The notes: a model not told the origin generated them from the letters alone. Counted from the first letter of the stretch, positions 14,015-22,469 are shown. The stretch is 32,318 nucleotides of DNA from Microcystis aeruginosa LEGE 91341 (GCF_015206885.1 NZ_JADEXY010000040.1:1-32318); one strand, 5' to 3'. Made by a program: numbers and translations.

Positions 14015-15673
14015 ATGAGAATTGCTATCGCTCAATTAAATCCCATTGTTGGAGATATCGAAGGAAATGCCCAAAGAATTTTAGAGGCCGCTCAAACGGC
14101 ATTTAATCAAGGAGCAGAATTACTTTTAACCCCCGAATTATCCCTCTGTGGTTATCCTCCCAGAGACTTATTATTAAATCTGGGTTTTGTGGAGAAAATG
14201 TCTCAACAATTGCAATTATTGTCCCAACAATTACCAGAAAAATTAGCCGTCTTAGTCGGTTTTGTCGAAAAAAATCCCTCGGCAACGGTCAGAGGAGAAA
14301 AGCCGTTATTTAATAGCATAGCTTTGCTAAAAAGTCAAGAGATTAAACAAGTTTTTACTAAACGTTTATTGCCTACCTACGATGTTTTTGATGAGGATCG
14401 TTACTTTGCTTCTGGGAAAGAAAGTCAATATTTTCAACTAACAGAAAATAATGTAAAAATCGGTGTAACTATCTGTGAAGATGTTTGGAATGATGAACAA
14501 TTTTGGGGTCAGCGTCAATACGCAGTTAATCCCATGGCCGATTTAGCTAATTTAGGAGTGGATTTAATCGTTAATCTTTCCGCTTCTCCCTACAGTGTCG
14601 GTAAGCAAAAATTGCGAGAATCTTTATTATCCTATAGTGCCACTAGATATAATTTACCGATAGTTTATGTCAATCAAGTGGGAGGAAATGATGATTTAAT
14701 TTTTGATGGTGATAGTGTTGCTTTTAACCGACAAGGAGAAGTGATTTATCGCGCCAAGGCATTTACTTCTAGCCTAGAATTGATCGAGTTTAATCAAGAT
14801 TTATTACCCGCAGTTATTCATCCTTTACCCGTCGATGAAGATGAAGAAATTTATCGAGCTTTAGTCTTAGGAGTACGAGATTATGTGCAGAAATGCGGTT
14901 TTAAACGGGTAATTTTTGGCTTGAGTGGTGGCATTGATTCCAGTTTAGTTGCCGCTATTGCCACTGACGCATTAGGTAAAGAAAATGTTCTCGCTGTGAT
15001 GATGCCTTCTCCCTATAGTTCCGACCATTCTATTAGCGATGCAGTGGCTTTAGTTAATAATTTAGGCATCAAAAGTGAGAAGTTAGCAATTAAAGAAATT
15101 ATGACTGCTTATGATCAACTTTTAGAGAGTCTTTTCGCTGGGACTGATTTCGGTATTGCTGAAGAAAATCTTCAGTCACGCATTCGCGGTAATTTATTAA
15201 TGGCTCTCTCTAATAAATTCGGTCATTTACTATTATCCACTGGCAATAAATCAGAAATGGCGGTGGGATATTGCACCCTTTACGGTGATATGAATGGTGG
15301 TTTAGCAGTGATTGCTGATGTGCCGAAAACCCGCGTTTATTCCCTCTGTCGCTGGTTAAATCGGCACGGGGAAATTATTCCCCTTAATGTGATTAATAAA
15401 GCTCCTAGTGCTGAATTAAAACCCAATCAGAAGGATCAAGATTCTTTACCTCCCTACGAGATTTTAGATGCTATTTTAGCACTGTTAATCGATCGCCATC
15501 AATCCGCCGAAAAAATTATCGCCGCCGGTTTTGAGCCTGAAATTGTGCAGAAAGTGATTAAATTAGTTAAAAATGCCGAATTTAAGCGCAAACAAGCTCC
15601 CCCAGGCTTAAAAATTAGCGATCGCGCTTTTGGCACTGGTTGGCGAATGCCTATCGCTAGTCGTTGGGGTTAG
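14015..15673 (+). CDS. nadE: Glutamine-dependent NAD+ synthetase
   Basis: Final step of NAD synthesis: amidation of deamido-NAD with ammonia released from glutamine. N-terminal nitrilase-type glutaminase (about 1-250) with ELSLCGYPPRDL (Glu), a Lys in FTKRLLPTYDVFDE and the nucleophile Cys in TICEDVWND. C-terminal synthetase with the PP-loop FGLSGGIDSSLVA (near 305), then STGNKSEMAVGYCTLYGDMNGG and the end KQAPPGLKISDRAFGTGWRMPI. 552 residues is the standard length. AGGA lies 7 nt before the ATG. Third gene of the NAD operon. A CAGTTAT array begins 11 bp after its stop. Confidence 0.97.
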   Translation: MRIAIAQLNPIVGDIEGNAQRILEAAQTAFNQGAELLLTPELSLCGYPPRDLLLNLGFVEKMSQQLQLLSQQLPEKLAVLVGFVEKNPSATVRGEKPLFNSIALLKSQEIKQVFTKRLLPTYDVFDEDRYFASGKESQYFQLTENNVKIGVTICEDVWNDEQFWGQRQYAVNPMADLANLGVDLIVNLSASPYSVGKQKLRESLLSYSATRYNLPIVYVNQVGGNDDLIFDGDSVAFNRQGEVIYRAKAFTSSLELIEFNQDLLPAVIHPLPVDEDEEIYRALVLGVRDYVQKCGFKRVIFGLSGGIDSSLVAAIATDALGKENVLAVMMPSPYSSDHSISDAVALVNNLGIKSEKLAIKEIMTAYDQLLESLFAGTDFGIAEENLQSRIRGNLLMALSNKFGHLLLSTGNKSEMAVGYCTLYGDMNGGLAVIADVPKTRVYSLCRWLNRHGEIIPLNVINKAPSAELKPNQKDQDSLPPYEILDAILALLIDRHQSAEKIIAAGFEPEIVQKVIKLVKNAEFKRKQAPPGLKISDRAFGTGWRMPIASRWG

Positions 15674-15683
15674 AGGGGTTTTT

Positions 15684-15711
15684 CAGTTATCAGTTATCAG
15701 TTATCAGTTAT
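15684..15711. repeat. CAGTTAT heptamer array (4 units)
   Basis: Four head-to-tail CAGTTAT units just after the nadE stop. The same heptamer recurs at 17020 and, more briefly, inside the 88-bp repeat near the window start. Confidence 0.9.
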
Positions 15712-15890
15712 GGCTCTCTTAGATTGAGTATGATTAATTAGTAGCAAAATGCCAATTTAAGAGGACTCTTCGCCTAAAGTTATCAAAGTTATTTAACCCA
15801 TAAGCTTGTCTTTACCTTCCTTTAATAATGTTGCTATTTCCTTGACAGTCATTCTCTTTCTTTTAAACCTATTAACTATGCCTGTCTCTA
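15712..15890. other. Intergenic DNA, no intact gene
   Basis: No intact gene. On the minus strand 15793-15852 encodes MTVKEIATLLKEGKDKLMG then a stop, which looks like the first helix-turn-helix part of a lost gene. Nothing else recognisable. Confidence 0.3.
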
Positions 15891-16219
15891 ATGCTTCTCA
15901 TTTTAGGCGCAACTGGTTTTTTACAAGAAACCTATCCCCATTCTACTTGTAGTAAAGGTTTAAGTCTCTGGATAGAAAAACACAATCGTTATCCCTGCGT
16001 TTACCCTGTCGTCCCCTGTTGCGTTGGTTGTATATGTACTTTATTTTAGGGGGAATCCGCGACGGAAAAGCTGGTTTTCCTTGGTGTACTTTACCGGCTT
16101 TTTATGAGTATTTAATTCTTTTGAAAGCTGAGGAAATCAAAACCGAGAATTTTACCGTTAATGGTCAGATTATCATTGAAGCGGAACAAGCGATCGATGT
16201 GACATCCGATTGTTGTTAA
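15891..16219 (+). pseudogene. Remnant of a WaaE-like family 2 glycosyltransferase
   Basis: Two fragments in different frames. The first, in the frame of ATG 15891, contains SKGLSLWIEKHNRYP (about 15950-15995), the conserved LSxWIEKHNRYS block of this glycosyltransferase group. The second, open from about 15985 to the stop at 16219, contains LRLPCRPLLRWLYMYFILGG, IRDGKAGFPWCTLPAFYEYL and LLKAEE, the conserved C-terminal part. In intact relatives (from memory) these blocks are separated by tens of residues; here they abut with a frame change, so an internal deletion plus frameshift has occurred. The N-terminal catalytic domain is absent. No product is expected. Confidence 0.7.
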
Positions 16220-16286
16220 TTAACTGGTCGGACAGAAATTTTCTTGTCTATCTTAAGAAATGTAAACTTTCCTCACTCAGGGTTAA

Positions 16287-16292
16287 TATAAT
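16287..16292 (+). promoter_or_regulatory. Candidate -10 box upstream of hisIE
   Basis: A consensus TATAAT 91 bp before the hisIE ATG, in otherwise empty DNA. No good -35 is seen at 16-18 bp, so the call rests on the -10 alone. Confidence 0.35.
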
Positions 16293-16382
16293 TCTCTGCG
16301 GCCATTTAGGGTAATTCCTCAAGGCTATATAATTAAGCTTTGGGCAATTTATCCCACCATAATTCTTGACCGCGAAAAACTG

Positions 16383-17018
16383 ATGTCCTCTTTACTCTCC
16401 GCTATTCCCCTCGACGCGATCGCTTATAATCCCCAGGGTTTAGTACCGGCGATCGCTCAAGACTATCTTGATGCTACAGTGTTAATGATGGCCTGGATGA
16501 ATCGGGAATCCCTCGAAAAAACCCTCACCACCGGGGAAGCGTGGTATTGGAGTCGTTCTCGTCAAGAATTATGGCACAAAGGAGCCACCTCGGGACATAT
16601 CCAAAAAGTGCGTCAAATTCGCTACGATTGCGATAGTGATGCTATCTTGCTGACTATTGAGCAAATCGGTGATATAGCCTGTCATACCGGCGAAAGAAGC
16701 TGTTTTCACCAAGTAAATTCGCAAAAATCACCGCCAGCGGCCGACACCCTCTCGGAATTGTTTAAGGTAATTTGCGATCGCAGAGACGATCCTCATCCGG
16801 AATCCTACACCTGTAAACTTTTGGCCGGGGGAGATAACAAAATTCTCAAGAAAATCGGCGAAGAATCGGCAGAAGTGGTCATGGCCTGCAAAGATAATGA
16901 TGGCGATGCTATTGCTGCAGAAGTGGCCGATCTTTTTTATCATACCCTCGTCGCTCTCGCCTATCATCAAGTCCCCCTGCGAGATGTCTATAAAAAACTG
17001 CAAGACCGGCGCCGGTAA
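16383..17018 (+). CDS. hisI: Bifunctional phosphoribosyl-AMP cyclohydrolase / phosphoribosyl-ATP pyrophosphatase
   Basis: HisIE fusion catalysing steps two and three of histidine synthesis. The HisI half (about 1-115) shows [31 protein letters not shown], the metal-binding [10 protein letters not shown] and [10 protein letters not shown] with paired Cys/His ligands. The HisE half (about 125-211) shows [20 protein letters not shown] and [11 protein letters not shown], the acidic helices of the MazG-like pyrophosphatase. 211 residues is typical of the fused enzyme. It stands alone with no other his gene nearby, usual for cyanobacteria, where his genes are scattered. Followed at once by a heptamer array. 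Confidence 0.95.
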   Translation: MSSLLSAIPLDAIAYNPQGLVPAIAQDYLDATVLMMAWMNRESLEKTLTTGEAWYWSRSRQELWHKGATSGHIQKVRQIRYDCDSDAILLTIEQIGDIACHTGERSCFHQVNSQKSPPAADTLSELFKVICDRRDDPHPESYTCKLLAGGDNKILKKIGEESAEVVMACKDNDGDAIAAEVADLFYHTLVALAYHQVPLRDVYKKLQDRRR

Positions 17019-17019
17019 T

Positions 17020-17125
17020 CAGTTATCAGTTATCAGTTATCAGTTATCAGTTATCAGTTATCAGTTTTAAGTTTCCAATTCCTGAATACTGTCTCCTGAC
17101 TCCTGAATACTGACTCCTGATTCCT
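17020..17125. repeat. CAGTTAT array followed by CTCCTGA-type repeats
   Basis: Six full CAGTTAT units and a partial one (17020-17066), then about 55 bp of imperfect CTGAATACTG / TCTCCTGACTCCTGA repeats. The array starts one base after the hisIE stop and ends about 12 bp before the next gene. Confidence 0.9.
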
Positions 17126-17136
17126 ACTTTATATTT

Positions 17137-18522
17137 GTGGTTTACGACTTAGTAATTATCGGTGCCACTCCTGCGGGGATAGAAGCGGCTTTGTTAGCTG
17201 TTCACCTCAAAAAAAGGGTGGCTTTAGTGCAACAGCCTTCTAGCGACAATTTAGAGGCATCTGAGGACATTTTTAGCAAGGGGTACAGCCAAATTATCCA
17301 TCTCTATAAACTGCTGAATCATTGGCAAGAAACGGCCATTTATCCCCAATGGCAACGGTTGCGGCAATGGTTAGAGGAAGTGGATAAAACTATTAATAAA
17401 AATCATTCTTTGGCAAGATTAGCCACGGAAGGAATAGATGTGATCCCGGGTGGGGGGGAATTTGTCCGGCTGCCCCATTTAGGATTCGTGGTTAACGGTC
17501 GGCAATTGTTGGCTAAACACTATCTTATCGCCCTGGGTTTTTATCCACAAGTCCCGAAAATTTTCGGCTTAGATGAGGTTAATTATTTTACCGCTCAAAC
17601 CCTTTGGCAAGAGCCAAATTTAGACAATTTAGGACAACATTTAGCGATTATTGGCAACAGTAGCATGGCTGTGAGTTTAGCGCAAATTCTCCGACGTTTG
17701 GGGAAAGAAATTAGCTTAATTATCGAGGATAGTTATCTACTGCCGGATATTGATCGGGAAATCTGCCATTTAGTTACTGCCATTTTAGAAGCGGAAGGAA
17801 TTAAGATTTTACCCGGCTATTGTCCTAGTCAAGTGAAAGCGATCGAGGGTCAAAAATGGCTACAATTAGGCAATCGTGTTATCGAAGTTGATGATATCAT
17901 TTTTGCTGGTAATTATCAAGTCAATGAACAGGGATTAAATTTGGCTGGGGTGGGAGTTAAACTAGAACGAGGATTAATCAAGGTTAATCAGCAATTACAA
18001 ACCGATAATTCCCGCATTTATGCCCTAAATTTACTCAGAAATAATTATCCCGATCCTAGTTTAAATCACTGGGCTGCTTTTGGGTTAGTCAAGCATCTGC
18101 TCACGGGAGAAAAATTTAACTTTAATCCCGATAAAATTCCCTCATTTATTGCTTTTGATCCGGCTATTGCTTGGGTGGGTTTAACTGGAAAAGCAGCCTG
18201 GGAGAGCTATGGTGAGAAGGTAAAAATGATCAACTATCCCATCAAAAATATGATCCCACAGCAAATCTGGGGAGAAACCACCGGATTTTGTCAATTAATC
18301 TACAGACAAGATGGTAAAATACTGGGAGCGCAAATAGTCGGTAATCAAGCAGCAGAAATGATCGGTATCATCAGTTTAGCTTTACAAGAAAATTTAACCA
18401 TACAATCCCTCAATAAAAATATTTATACTTGGGGAAGTATGGGAGAGATTATCGGAGAAATGACGCAATTAATCCCCCAGAAAAAATCTTGGTTAACTTG
18501 GCTAAAAAAATTATTTAGATAA
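17137..18522 (+). CDS. FAD/NAD(P)-dependent oxidoreductase lacking the redox disulfide
   Basis: Two-dinucleotide-binding-domain flavoprotein of the glutathione reductase / dihydrolipoamide dehydrogenase fold, 461 residues. N-terminal FAD motif IIGATPAGIEAA; second Rossmann motif LAIIGNSSMAVSLAQILRRLG (near 165) for the pyridine nucleotide; C-terminal dimerisation-type domain with AWVGLTGKAAWESYG and GAQIVGNQAAEMIGI. The CxxxxC pair that normally follows the first FAD strand is absent: the first Cys is beyond residue 210. The C-terminal His-Glu catalytic pair is replaced (YTWGSMGEII). It therefore cannot be a classical disulfide reductase; electron acceptor unknown. GTG start at 17137. It precedes the tmk-like gene by 25 bp and may share its transcript. 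Confidence 0.85.
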   Translation: MVYDLVIIGATPAGIEAALLAVHLKKRVALVQQPSSDNLEASEDIFSKGYSQIIHLYKLLNHWQETAIYPQWQRLRQWLEEVDKTINKNHSLARLATEGIDVIPGGGEFVRLPHLGFVVNGRQLLAKHYLIALGFYPQVPKIFGLDEVNYFTAQTLWQEPNLDNLGQHLAIIGNSSMAVSLAQILRRLGKEISLIIEDSYLLPDIDREICHLVTAILEAEGIKILPGYCPSQVKAIEGQKWLQLGNRVIEVDDIIFAGNYQVNEQGLNLAGVGVKLERGLIKVNQQLQTDNSRIYALNLLRNNYPDPSLNHWAAFGLVKHLLTGEKFNFNPDKIPSFIAFDPAIAWVGLTGKAAWESYGEKVKMINYPIKNMIPQQIWGETTGFCQLIYRQDGKILGAQIVGNQAAEMIGIISLALQENLTIQSLNKNIYTWGSMGEIIGEMTQLIPQKKSWLTWLKKLFR

Positions 18523-18547
18523 TTAGATCGATAAAGAAGATTAAATT

Positions 18548-19171
18548 ATGAAACCAAAATTTATTGTCTTTGAAGGTATTGACGGATCGGGAACAAGTAC
18601 CCAAGCAAAACTCCTACAAGAATATTTTTTTAAGCGAGGGGAAAAAGCGGTTTTAAGTCCAGAACCTTCCGAGGGAGTCATCGGTCGTTTGATTCGAGAA
18701 ATCATGCAAACTAATCTTATTTCTATCAAAGATCAAAATAAATTTGACCGACAAATGGCCTATTTATTTGCAGCCGATCGTCATTATCACTTATATAATG
18801 ATCACGATGGCGTTTTTAAATTTATTCACCAAGAACAAACCCACGTTATCACTACTCGTTATTATTTTTCTTCCCTGGCCTATAATTGCAATAATCCTGA
18901 AGAATTTGCTTTTGTTCGGCAGTTAAATCAACATTTTCCCAATCCAGATTTAGTCATTTATATCGATGTTATTCCCGATATTTCTCTGGCAAGAATTAAA
19001 AATAGAGCCATCACAGAAGTGTACGAAAAACAAGAAAAATTAATGAAAGTTCGTCAGATGTTTCTCAATATATTTAAAGAATATAAAGATAATTGTTTAC
19101 AACTGGATGGCAGTGATACAATAGAACACATTCACCAAAATGTTATTAATTATCTTGAACGATTAATTTAA
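18548..19171 (+). CDS. tmk: Thymidylate kinase-like protein with altered P-loop
   Basis: dTMP kinase fold: FEGIDGSGTSTQ at the nucleotide-binding loop, PEPSEGVIGRLIRE (dTMP-binding Pro-rich loop), AADRHYH (residues 75-81), TRYYFSSLAYN and IYIDVIPDISLARI. Two residues differ from the norm. The Walker A Lys is Thr16 (GSGTST instead of GSGKTT), and the Asp of DRYxxSSLAYQ is Thr103. Other members with GTSTQ P-loops exist as I recall, so this may be a distinct branch. Such a loop could reduce catalysis or change phosphate donor handling. Five bases before the thymidylate-synthase-like gene, which supports a dTMP to dTDP role. I cannot tell if a canonical tmk exists elsewhere. Confidence 0.8.
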   Translation: MKPKFIVFEGIDGSGTSTQAKLLQEYFFKRGEKAVLSPEPSEGVIGRLIREIMQTNLISIKDQNKFDRQMAYLFAADRHYHLYNDHDGVFKFIHQEQTHVITTRYYFSSLAYNCNNPEEFAFVRQLNQHFPNPDLVIYIDVIPDISLARIKNRAITEVYEKQEKLMKVRQMFLNIFKEYKDNCLQLDGSDTIEHIHQNVINYLERLI

Positions 19172-19175
19172 ATCC

Positions 19176-20690
19176 ATGCTCAGTATAGAAACCACCCCTA
19201 GTTCGACAAGCTCACTAACAACATTCATCTACCAACCCCACTATAAACCTAATCAATTAATCTGTGGTCACGGACAAACGGCAATTATCACGGGATGGAC
19301 AGTAAAACAGTCCCTTGCTAAACATTTAAATCCCGACCAGTACGCAGTAATTGGTAATCTTTATAGTCCCACCAGAGGAATTAGTCCCCTGCTGAGAAAC
19401 TTAATCGCAAATCCCCACGTTAGATACTTAGTTATTCTCAACGCGACGAAGGAAGATAAAAACTCTGGTAGCTGTCAATGTTTGCTAGACTTTTTTAGTC
19501 AAGGATTTCAGTTAGGCAAAAGTGACACAGGTAGAGAATGTTGGCTAATTAATTCTCCTATCACGGGATATATTGACAAAGAAATTGACAGAGAAACCCT
19601 CGAAAAATTACGTCAATCAATTCAATATCAACTGGTTAAATCCATCCCAGAAGCAATTGAAACTGTCAAAAGTTATGCAGAACAATCTCCCCTACCAACT
19701 TGGGGAGAACCCTTAATTTTTCCTCTATTAGAAAATCTTCCTTCTCTTCTACCCGGTACAAGATACGGTCATCGGATTGAAGGAAAAACTATTGCCGAAA
19801 CTTGGGTAAAAATTCTCCAAAAGATTAAAACCACTGGCACAATTAGACCCACAGGATATGATGGTAAATGGCAAGAATTAATTGACCTAATGGCTGTTGT
19901 CACCGATGAACCCCCAGACTTTTACTTTCCCGAACCTAATTATTTGCCTATAGATAGACCTTTTCTCACCGAATATATCGGACAAATTCTCGATGATTCC
20001 CCTATACACCAAGGAGTTAAATACACCTACGGTCAAAGATTGCGCTCTTGGTTTGGCCGGGACCAAATTGCACAGGTTATCAATAAATTAATCTCAGAAA
20101 TTGATGCAGCTAGTGCAGTTATGTCCCTCTGGGATGTGAAAGACCACGAAAAGGGAGGTAGTCCCTGTTTAAATCATATTTGGGTGCGAGTGGTGGAAAA
20201 TGAATTATCTCTCACCGCAATATTTAGAAGTAATGATATGTTTGCCGCTTGGCCGGCAAATGCCATGGGATTGCGTGCTTTACAGCAACATATTAGGGAT
20301 GAGATTAGCAAGCGCTCTGACTACAATTTATCAATGGGTCCATTAATTACTATTAGTCAATCGGCCCATATATACGATGATACTTGGGAGAATGTCGAAC
20401 GATTAATCGCCACCCAGTACGATAAAATTATCAATCAGCGCGATTTTTTTGACCCTAGCGGTAACTTTTTGATTTCCGTGGAAGAAGAACAAATTCTCCT
20501 CCAACAAACTACCCCCGGCAGTGGGGAAATTGTCGCCTGTTATCAAGGCAAAAATCCCCTCAAATTAATCCGCGAGCTTGCCGCTACCAATCCCGCAATT
20601 ATTCCTGAACATATCGGTTATCTGGGAATCGAGCTACAAAAGGCATACAACTGTCTCAAGAATAATCAGCCTTATATACAAGACCAGTAG
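19176..20690 (+). CDS. thyA: Archaeal-type thymidylate synthase with MtrA-like N-terminal domain
   Basis: C-terminal half (about 280-440) is a thymidylate synthase-like domain: VKYTYGQRLRSWFGRDQI, the catalytic-Cys segment GGSPCLNHIWVRV (Cys about 331) and RSNDMFAAWPANAMGL, which replaces the RSxDxxLGxPFN motif of classic ThyA and matches the methanogen-type branch. The N-terminal about 200 residues (YAVIGNLYSP, LLRNLIANPHVRYLVIL, a domain of the DUF4346 kind) resemble subunit A of tetrahydromethanopterin methyltransferase. 504 residues is about twice classic ThyA. Expected reaction: methylation or hydroxymethylation of a pyrimidine nucleotide with a folate C1 donor. Follows the kinase gene by 4 bp. 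dUMP as substrate is inference. Confidence 0.75.
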   Translation: MLSIETTPSSTSSLTTFIYQPHYKPNQLICGHGQTAIITGWTVKQSLAKHLNPDQYAVIGNLYSPTRGISPLLRNLIANPHVRYLVILNATKEDKNSGSCQCLLDFFSQGFQLGKSDTGRECWLINSPITGYIDKEIDRETLEKLRQSIQYQLVKSIPEAIETVKSYAEQSPLPTWGEPLIFPLLENLPSLLPGTRYGHRIEGKTIAETWVKILQKIKTTGTIRPTGYDGKWQELIDLMAVVTDEPPDFYFPEPNYLPIDRPFLTEYIGQILDDSPIHQGVKYTYGQRLRSWFGRDQIAQVINKLISEIDAASAVMSLWDVKDHEKGGSPCLNHIWVRVVENELSLTAIFRSNDMFAAWPANAMGLRALQQHIRDEISKRSDYNLSMGPLITISQSAHIYDDTWENVERLIATQYDKIINQRDFFDPSGNFLISVEEEQILLQQTTPGSGEIVACYQGKNPLKLIRELAATNPAIIPEHIGYLGIELQKAYNCLKNNQPYIQDQ

Positions 20691-20776
20691 ATAAGTGGGA
20701 ATTATAAATTATGAATTATGAATTGGTAATTGGGGAGAAGGGAGAAGGGAGAAGGGAGTGGGGAGAATACATAAAA

Positions 20777-20822
<46 letters not shown>

Positions 20823-20823
20823 A

Positions 20824-21255
20824 TTACTGCTCCTTATTTGCCGAACCGGCGCCGCGATATTTGAGAGATGAGGAGCGAATTGGGTTGGCCAGCGTGGGAT
20901 TATTGGTGATTTTAACCTCCGCACCGCGATATTTACCCCCCCGCTCCTTGACAGGAGCCTCGGCGACTGTTGACTCCATATAGGTGGCCCCACGATACTT
21001 TTTCTCGCCGGCGGTTTCTGGAGTGGGGACGGGGACATTTTTCTGCTCTTCTCGTCCTTGCCATAAAAAGGTGACGACAATCACAACTGTCAAGAGAATT
21101 AATAGCTGAATCTGCCAAGGAGCTAAAACCAGACTCAACACTAAACTAATTACCGTGGCGGCACTGGCAAGATAAGCGATTTCATCGCTGGACTTCTGCC
21201 AGAAATAGGCAGCCAAGGCAGCGGCGAATAGTGGCAACAAAAACAAATAGGACAT
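20824..21255 (-). CDS. DUF4278 membrane protein
   Basis: 143 residues. Two hydrophobic stretches (MSYLFLLPLFAAALAAYF; LVLAPWQIQLLILLTVVIVVTFLW), perhaps three membrane passes, then a soluble tail with three copies of a KYRG motif: KKYRGATY, GKYRGAEV and LKYRGAGS. KYRG is the hallmark of the cyanobacterial DUF4278 family, whose role is unknown. The tandem triple is unusual, as small family members that I recall carry one. The ATG at 21255 begins at the first hydrophobic residue. The gene ends one base beyond a heptamer array. Convergent with the thyA-like gene. Confidence 0.75.
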   Translation of the reverse strand: MSYLFLLPLFAAALAAYFWQKSSDEIAYLASAATVISLVLSLVLAPWQIQLLILLTVVIVVTFLWQGREEQKNVPVPTPETAGEKKYRGATYMESTVAEAPVKERGGKYRGAEVKITNNPTLANPIRSSSLKYRGAGSANKEQ

Positions 21256-21540
21256 TCTGGGTACACCTTGTCATGCTAGTGAACCAATCTCCCTATATAT
21301 TACCTCCCTAGCTTTGATCGACGAAAAATATTAACTCAGCTTATAACTCACATAAGTTTTATTTTGTCAATCCTTCTTTACAATTCGTAAAAATATTGTT
21401 ACATTTATTTACATGAACTAAAAGTTAAAGCAAAACAGCCAAGACAGCAAGCCAGTTCAGATTGTCTCGAGGAGCATCAGACAGTTTATGATTCGTTTAG
21501 CTCCAGACAACGGCAAAAAACTTGGCCTACTAGCTTAAAA

Positions 21541-21633
21541 AAGTTTTCGGGGTTTGGGTTTACCCCATTGACAGATTTGCTTGAGTTCTCCTACATAACT
21601 TAGCGCTACCTCGGCTGGACACCGAGGTTTTTT
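21541..21633 (+). ncRNA. Putative small RNA or 3' module, copy A
   Basis: In the 458-bp gap between DUF4278 and the ABC genes, with no real coding frame. Elements: a hairpin GGGGT / ACCCC (about 21549-21566), the 15-mer TTGAGTTCTCCTACA (21581-21595) and a terminator CCTCGG-N7-CCGAGG followed by T6 (21609-21633). The 15-mer and terminator recur on the other strand at 29597-29637. The CTCCT core is complementary to Shine-Dalgarno AGGAG, as expected for a trans-acting RNA. The 5' end is unknown and could be upstream of 21440. Confidence 0.5.
21609..21633 (+). terminator. Rho-independent terminator
   Basis: Perfect CCTCGG / CCGAGG stem (7 bp when flanking A-T is counted), 7-nt loop, then six T. 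It points along the plus strand, where no protein gene ends nearby, which is the main argument for a non-coding transcript. Confidence 0.8.
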
Positions 21634-21713
21634 ATTTTGTGACAGCGTTTTCGACTAAGTCAAACCTAGATACATTATTGCTATCTAACAATTAATTGAG
21701 ATTACCTACTTAA

Positions 21714-22469
21714 TTAAAAATTAACTTCATTTTGATGCACGGAATCCAAATAAAACTTGATTACATCTTCTGATGTACCCTGACATTGTAACTGGCCTTT
21801 ATTCAGCCAAATTGCTTGGTCACAGGACTCTTGAATTAAAGTCAAATCGTGGGAAACTACTAAAATAGTAGCGTTAGAATTCCAGAATTTTTTTAAGCGT
21901 CGTTTACACTTATTTTTAAAACTTTCATCCCCGACGGAAAGGACCTCATCAAGAATAAGAATATCGGGGTGAACCTCTGTTGCAATCGCAAATCCTAAAC
22001 GAGCCACCATCCCGGAAGAAAGAGATTTCACCGGCGCTCCCATGTATTCTTCTAGTTCAGCAAAGTCGAGAATATCTTTGGTTTTTTCCTTCATTTCCTG
22101 ACGAGAAAATCCCAGCATTACCCCATAGAGAATAATATTATCTTTTACTGGTAAATCTGCATCAAAACCCGCTCCTAATTCAATTAGAGATGCAATTTGT
22201 CCCCTGACTCTCACCTGTCCCTTTGTCGGTTCTAGAATGCCACAAATAACTTTTAGGAGAGTAGATTTTCCCGCGCCATTAGCTCCAATGATACCTAATT
22301 TCGCTCCAGAATTAATGACTAAATCTATATCATCTAGAACTAATTTTTTGGCTGGTTGACGATATTTACCTTCAAGAAGAGAGAAGATTGTCCTTTTTAG
22401 ATCGTAGGAGAATTCTTCTTGAGTACGTCTTTGGAGAGATACTTGATCGAGTCGAATTACTTCTGTCAT
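21714..22469 (-). CDS. Polysaccharide-type ABC exporter, ATP-binding subunit (Wzt-like)
   Basis: ATPase energising export of a surface polysaccharide or related glycan. Walker A GANGAGKST, signature LSSGMVARLGFAI, Walker B ILILDEVLSVGDESF and the switch VVSHD. The N-terminal region (FSYDLKRTIFSLLEGKYRQP) and the gap before Walker A are typical of Wzt/TagH ATPases. At 251 residues it lacks the C-terminal carbohydrate-binding domain of long Wzt proteins, so it should act without substrate-tail recognition. Its ATG directly follows the permease stop (TAA then ATG, no gap), showing one operon. No glycosyltransferase gene is adjacent. Confidence 0.9.
   Translation of the reverse strand: MTEVIRLDQVSLQRRTQEEFSYDLKRTIFSLLEGKYRQPAKKLVLDDIDLVINSGAKLGIIGANGAGKSTLLKVICGILEPTKGQVRVRGQIASLIELGAGFDADLPVKDNIILYGVMLGFSRQEMKEKTKDILDFAELEEYMGAPVKSLSSGMVARLGFAIATEVHPDILILDEVLSVGDESFKNKCKRRLKKFWNSNATILVVSHDLTLIQESCDQAIWLNKGQLQCQGTSEDVIKFYLDSVHQNEVNF

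Noticed and set aside
17020-17066. Heptamer array as a CRISPR
   Set aside because: No spacers; units are head-to-tail and seven bases long.
21488-21538. 16-codon frame (starts MIRLAPDNGKKLG) in the gap before the ABC operon
   Set aside because: Very short, with GGAG too far (about 14 nt) from the ATG. Could be a leader peptide of the putative RNA, but there is no support.
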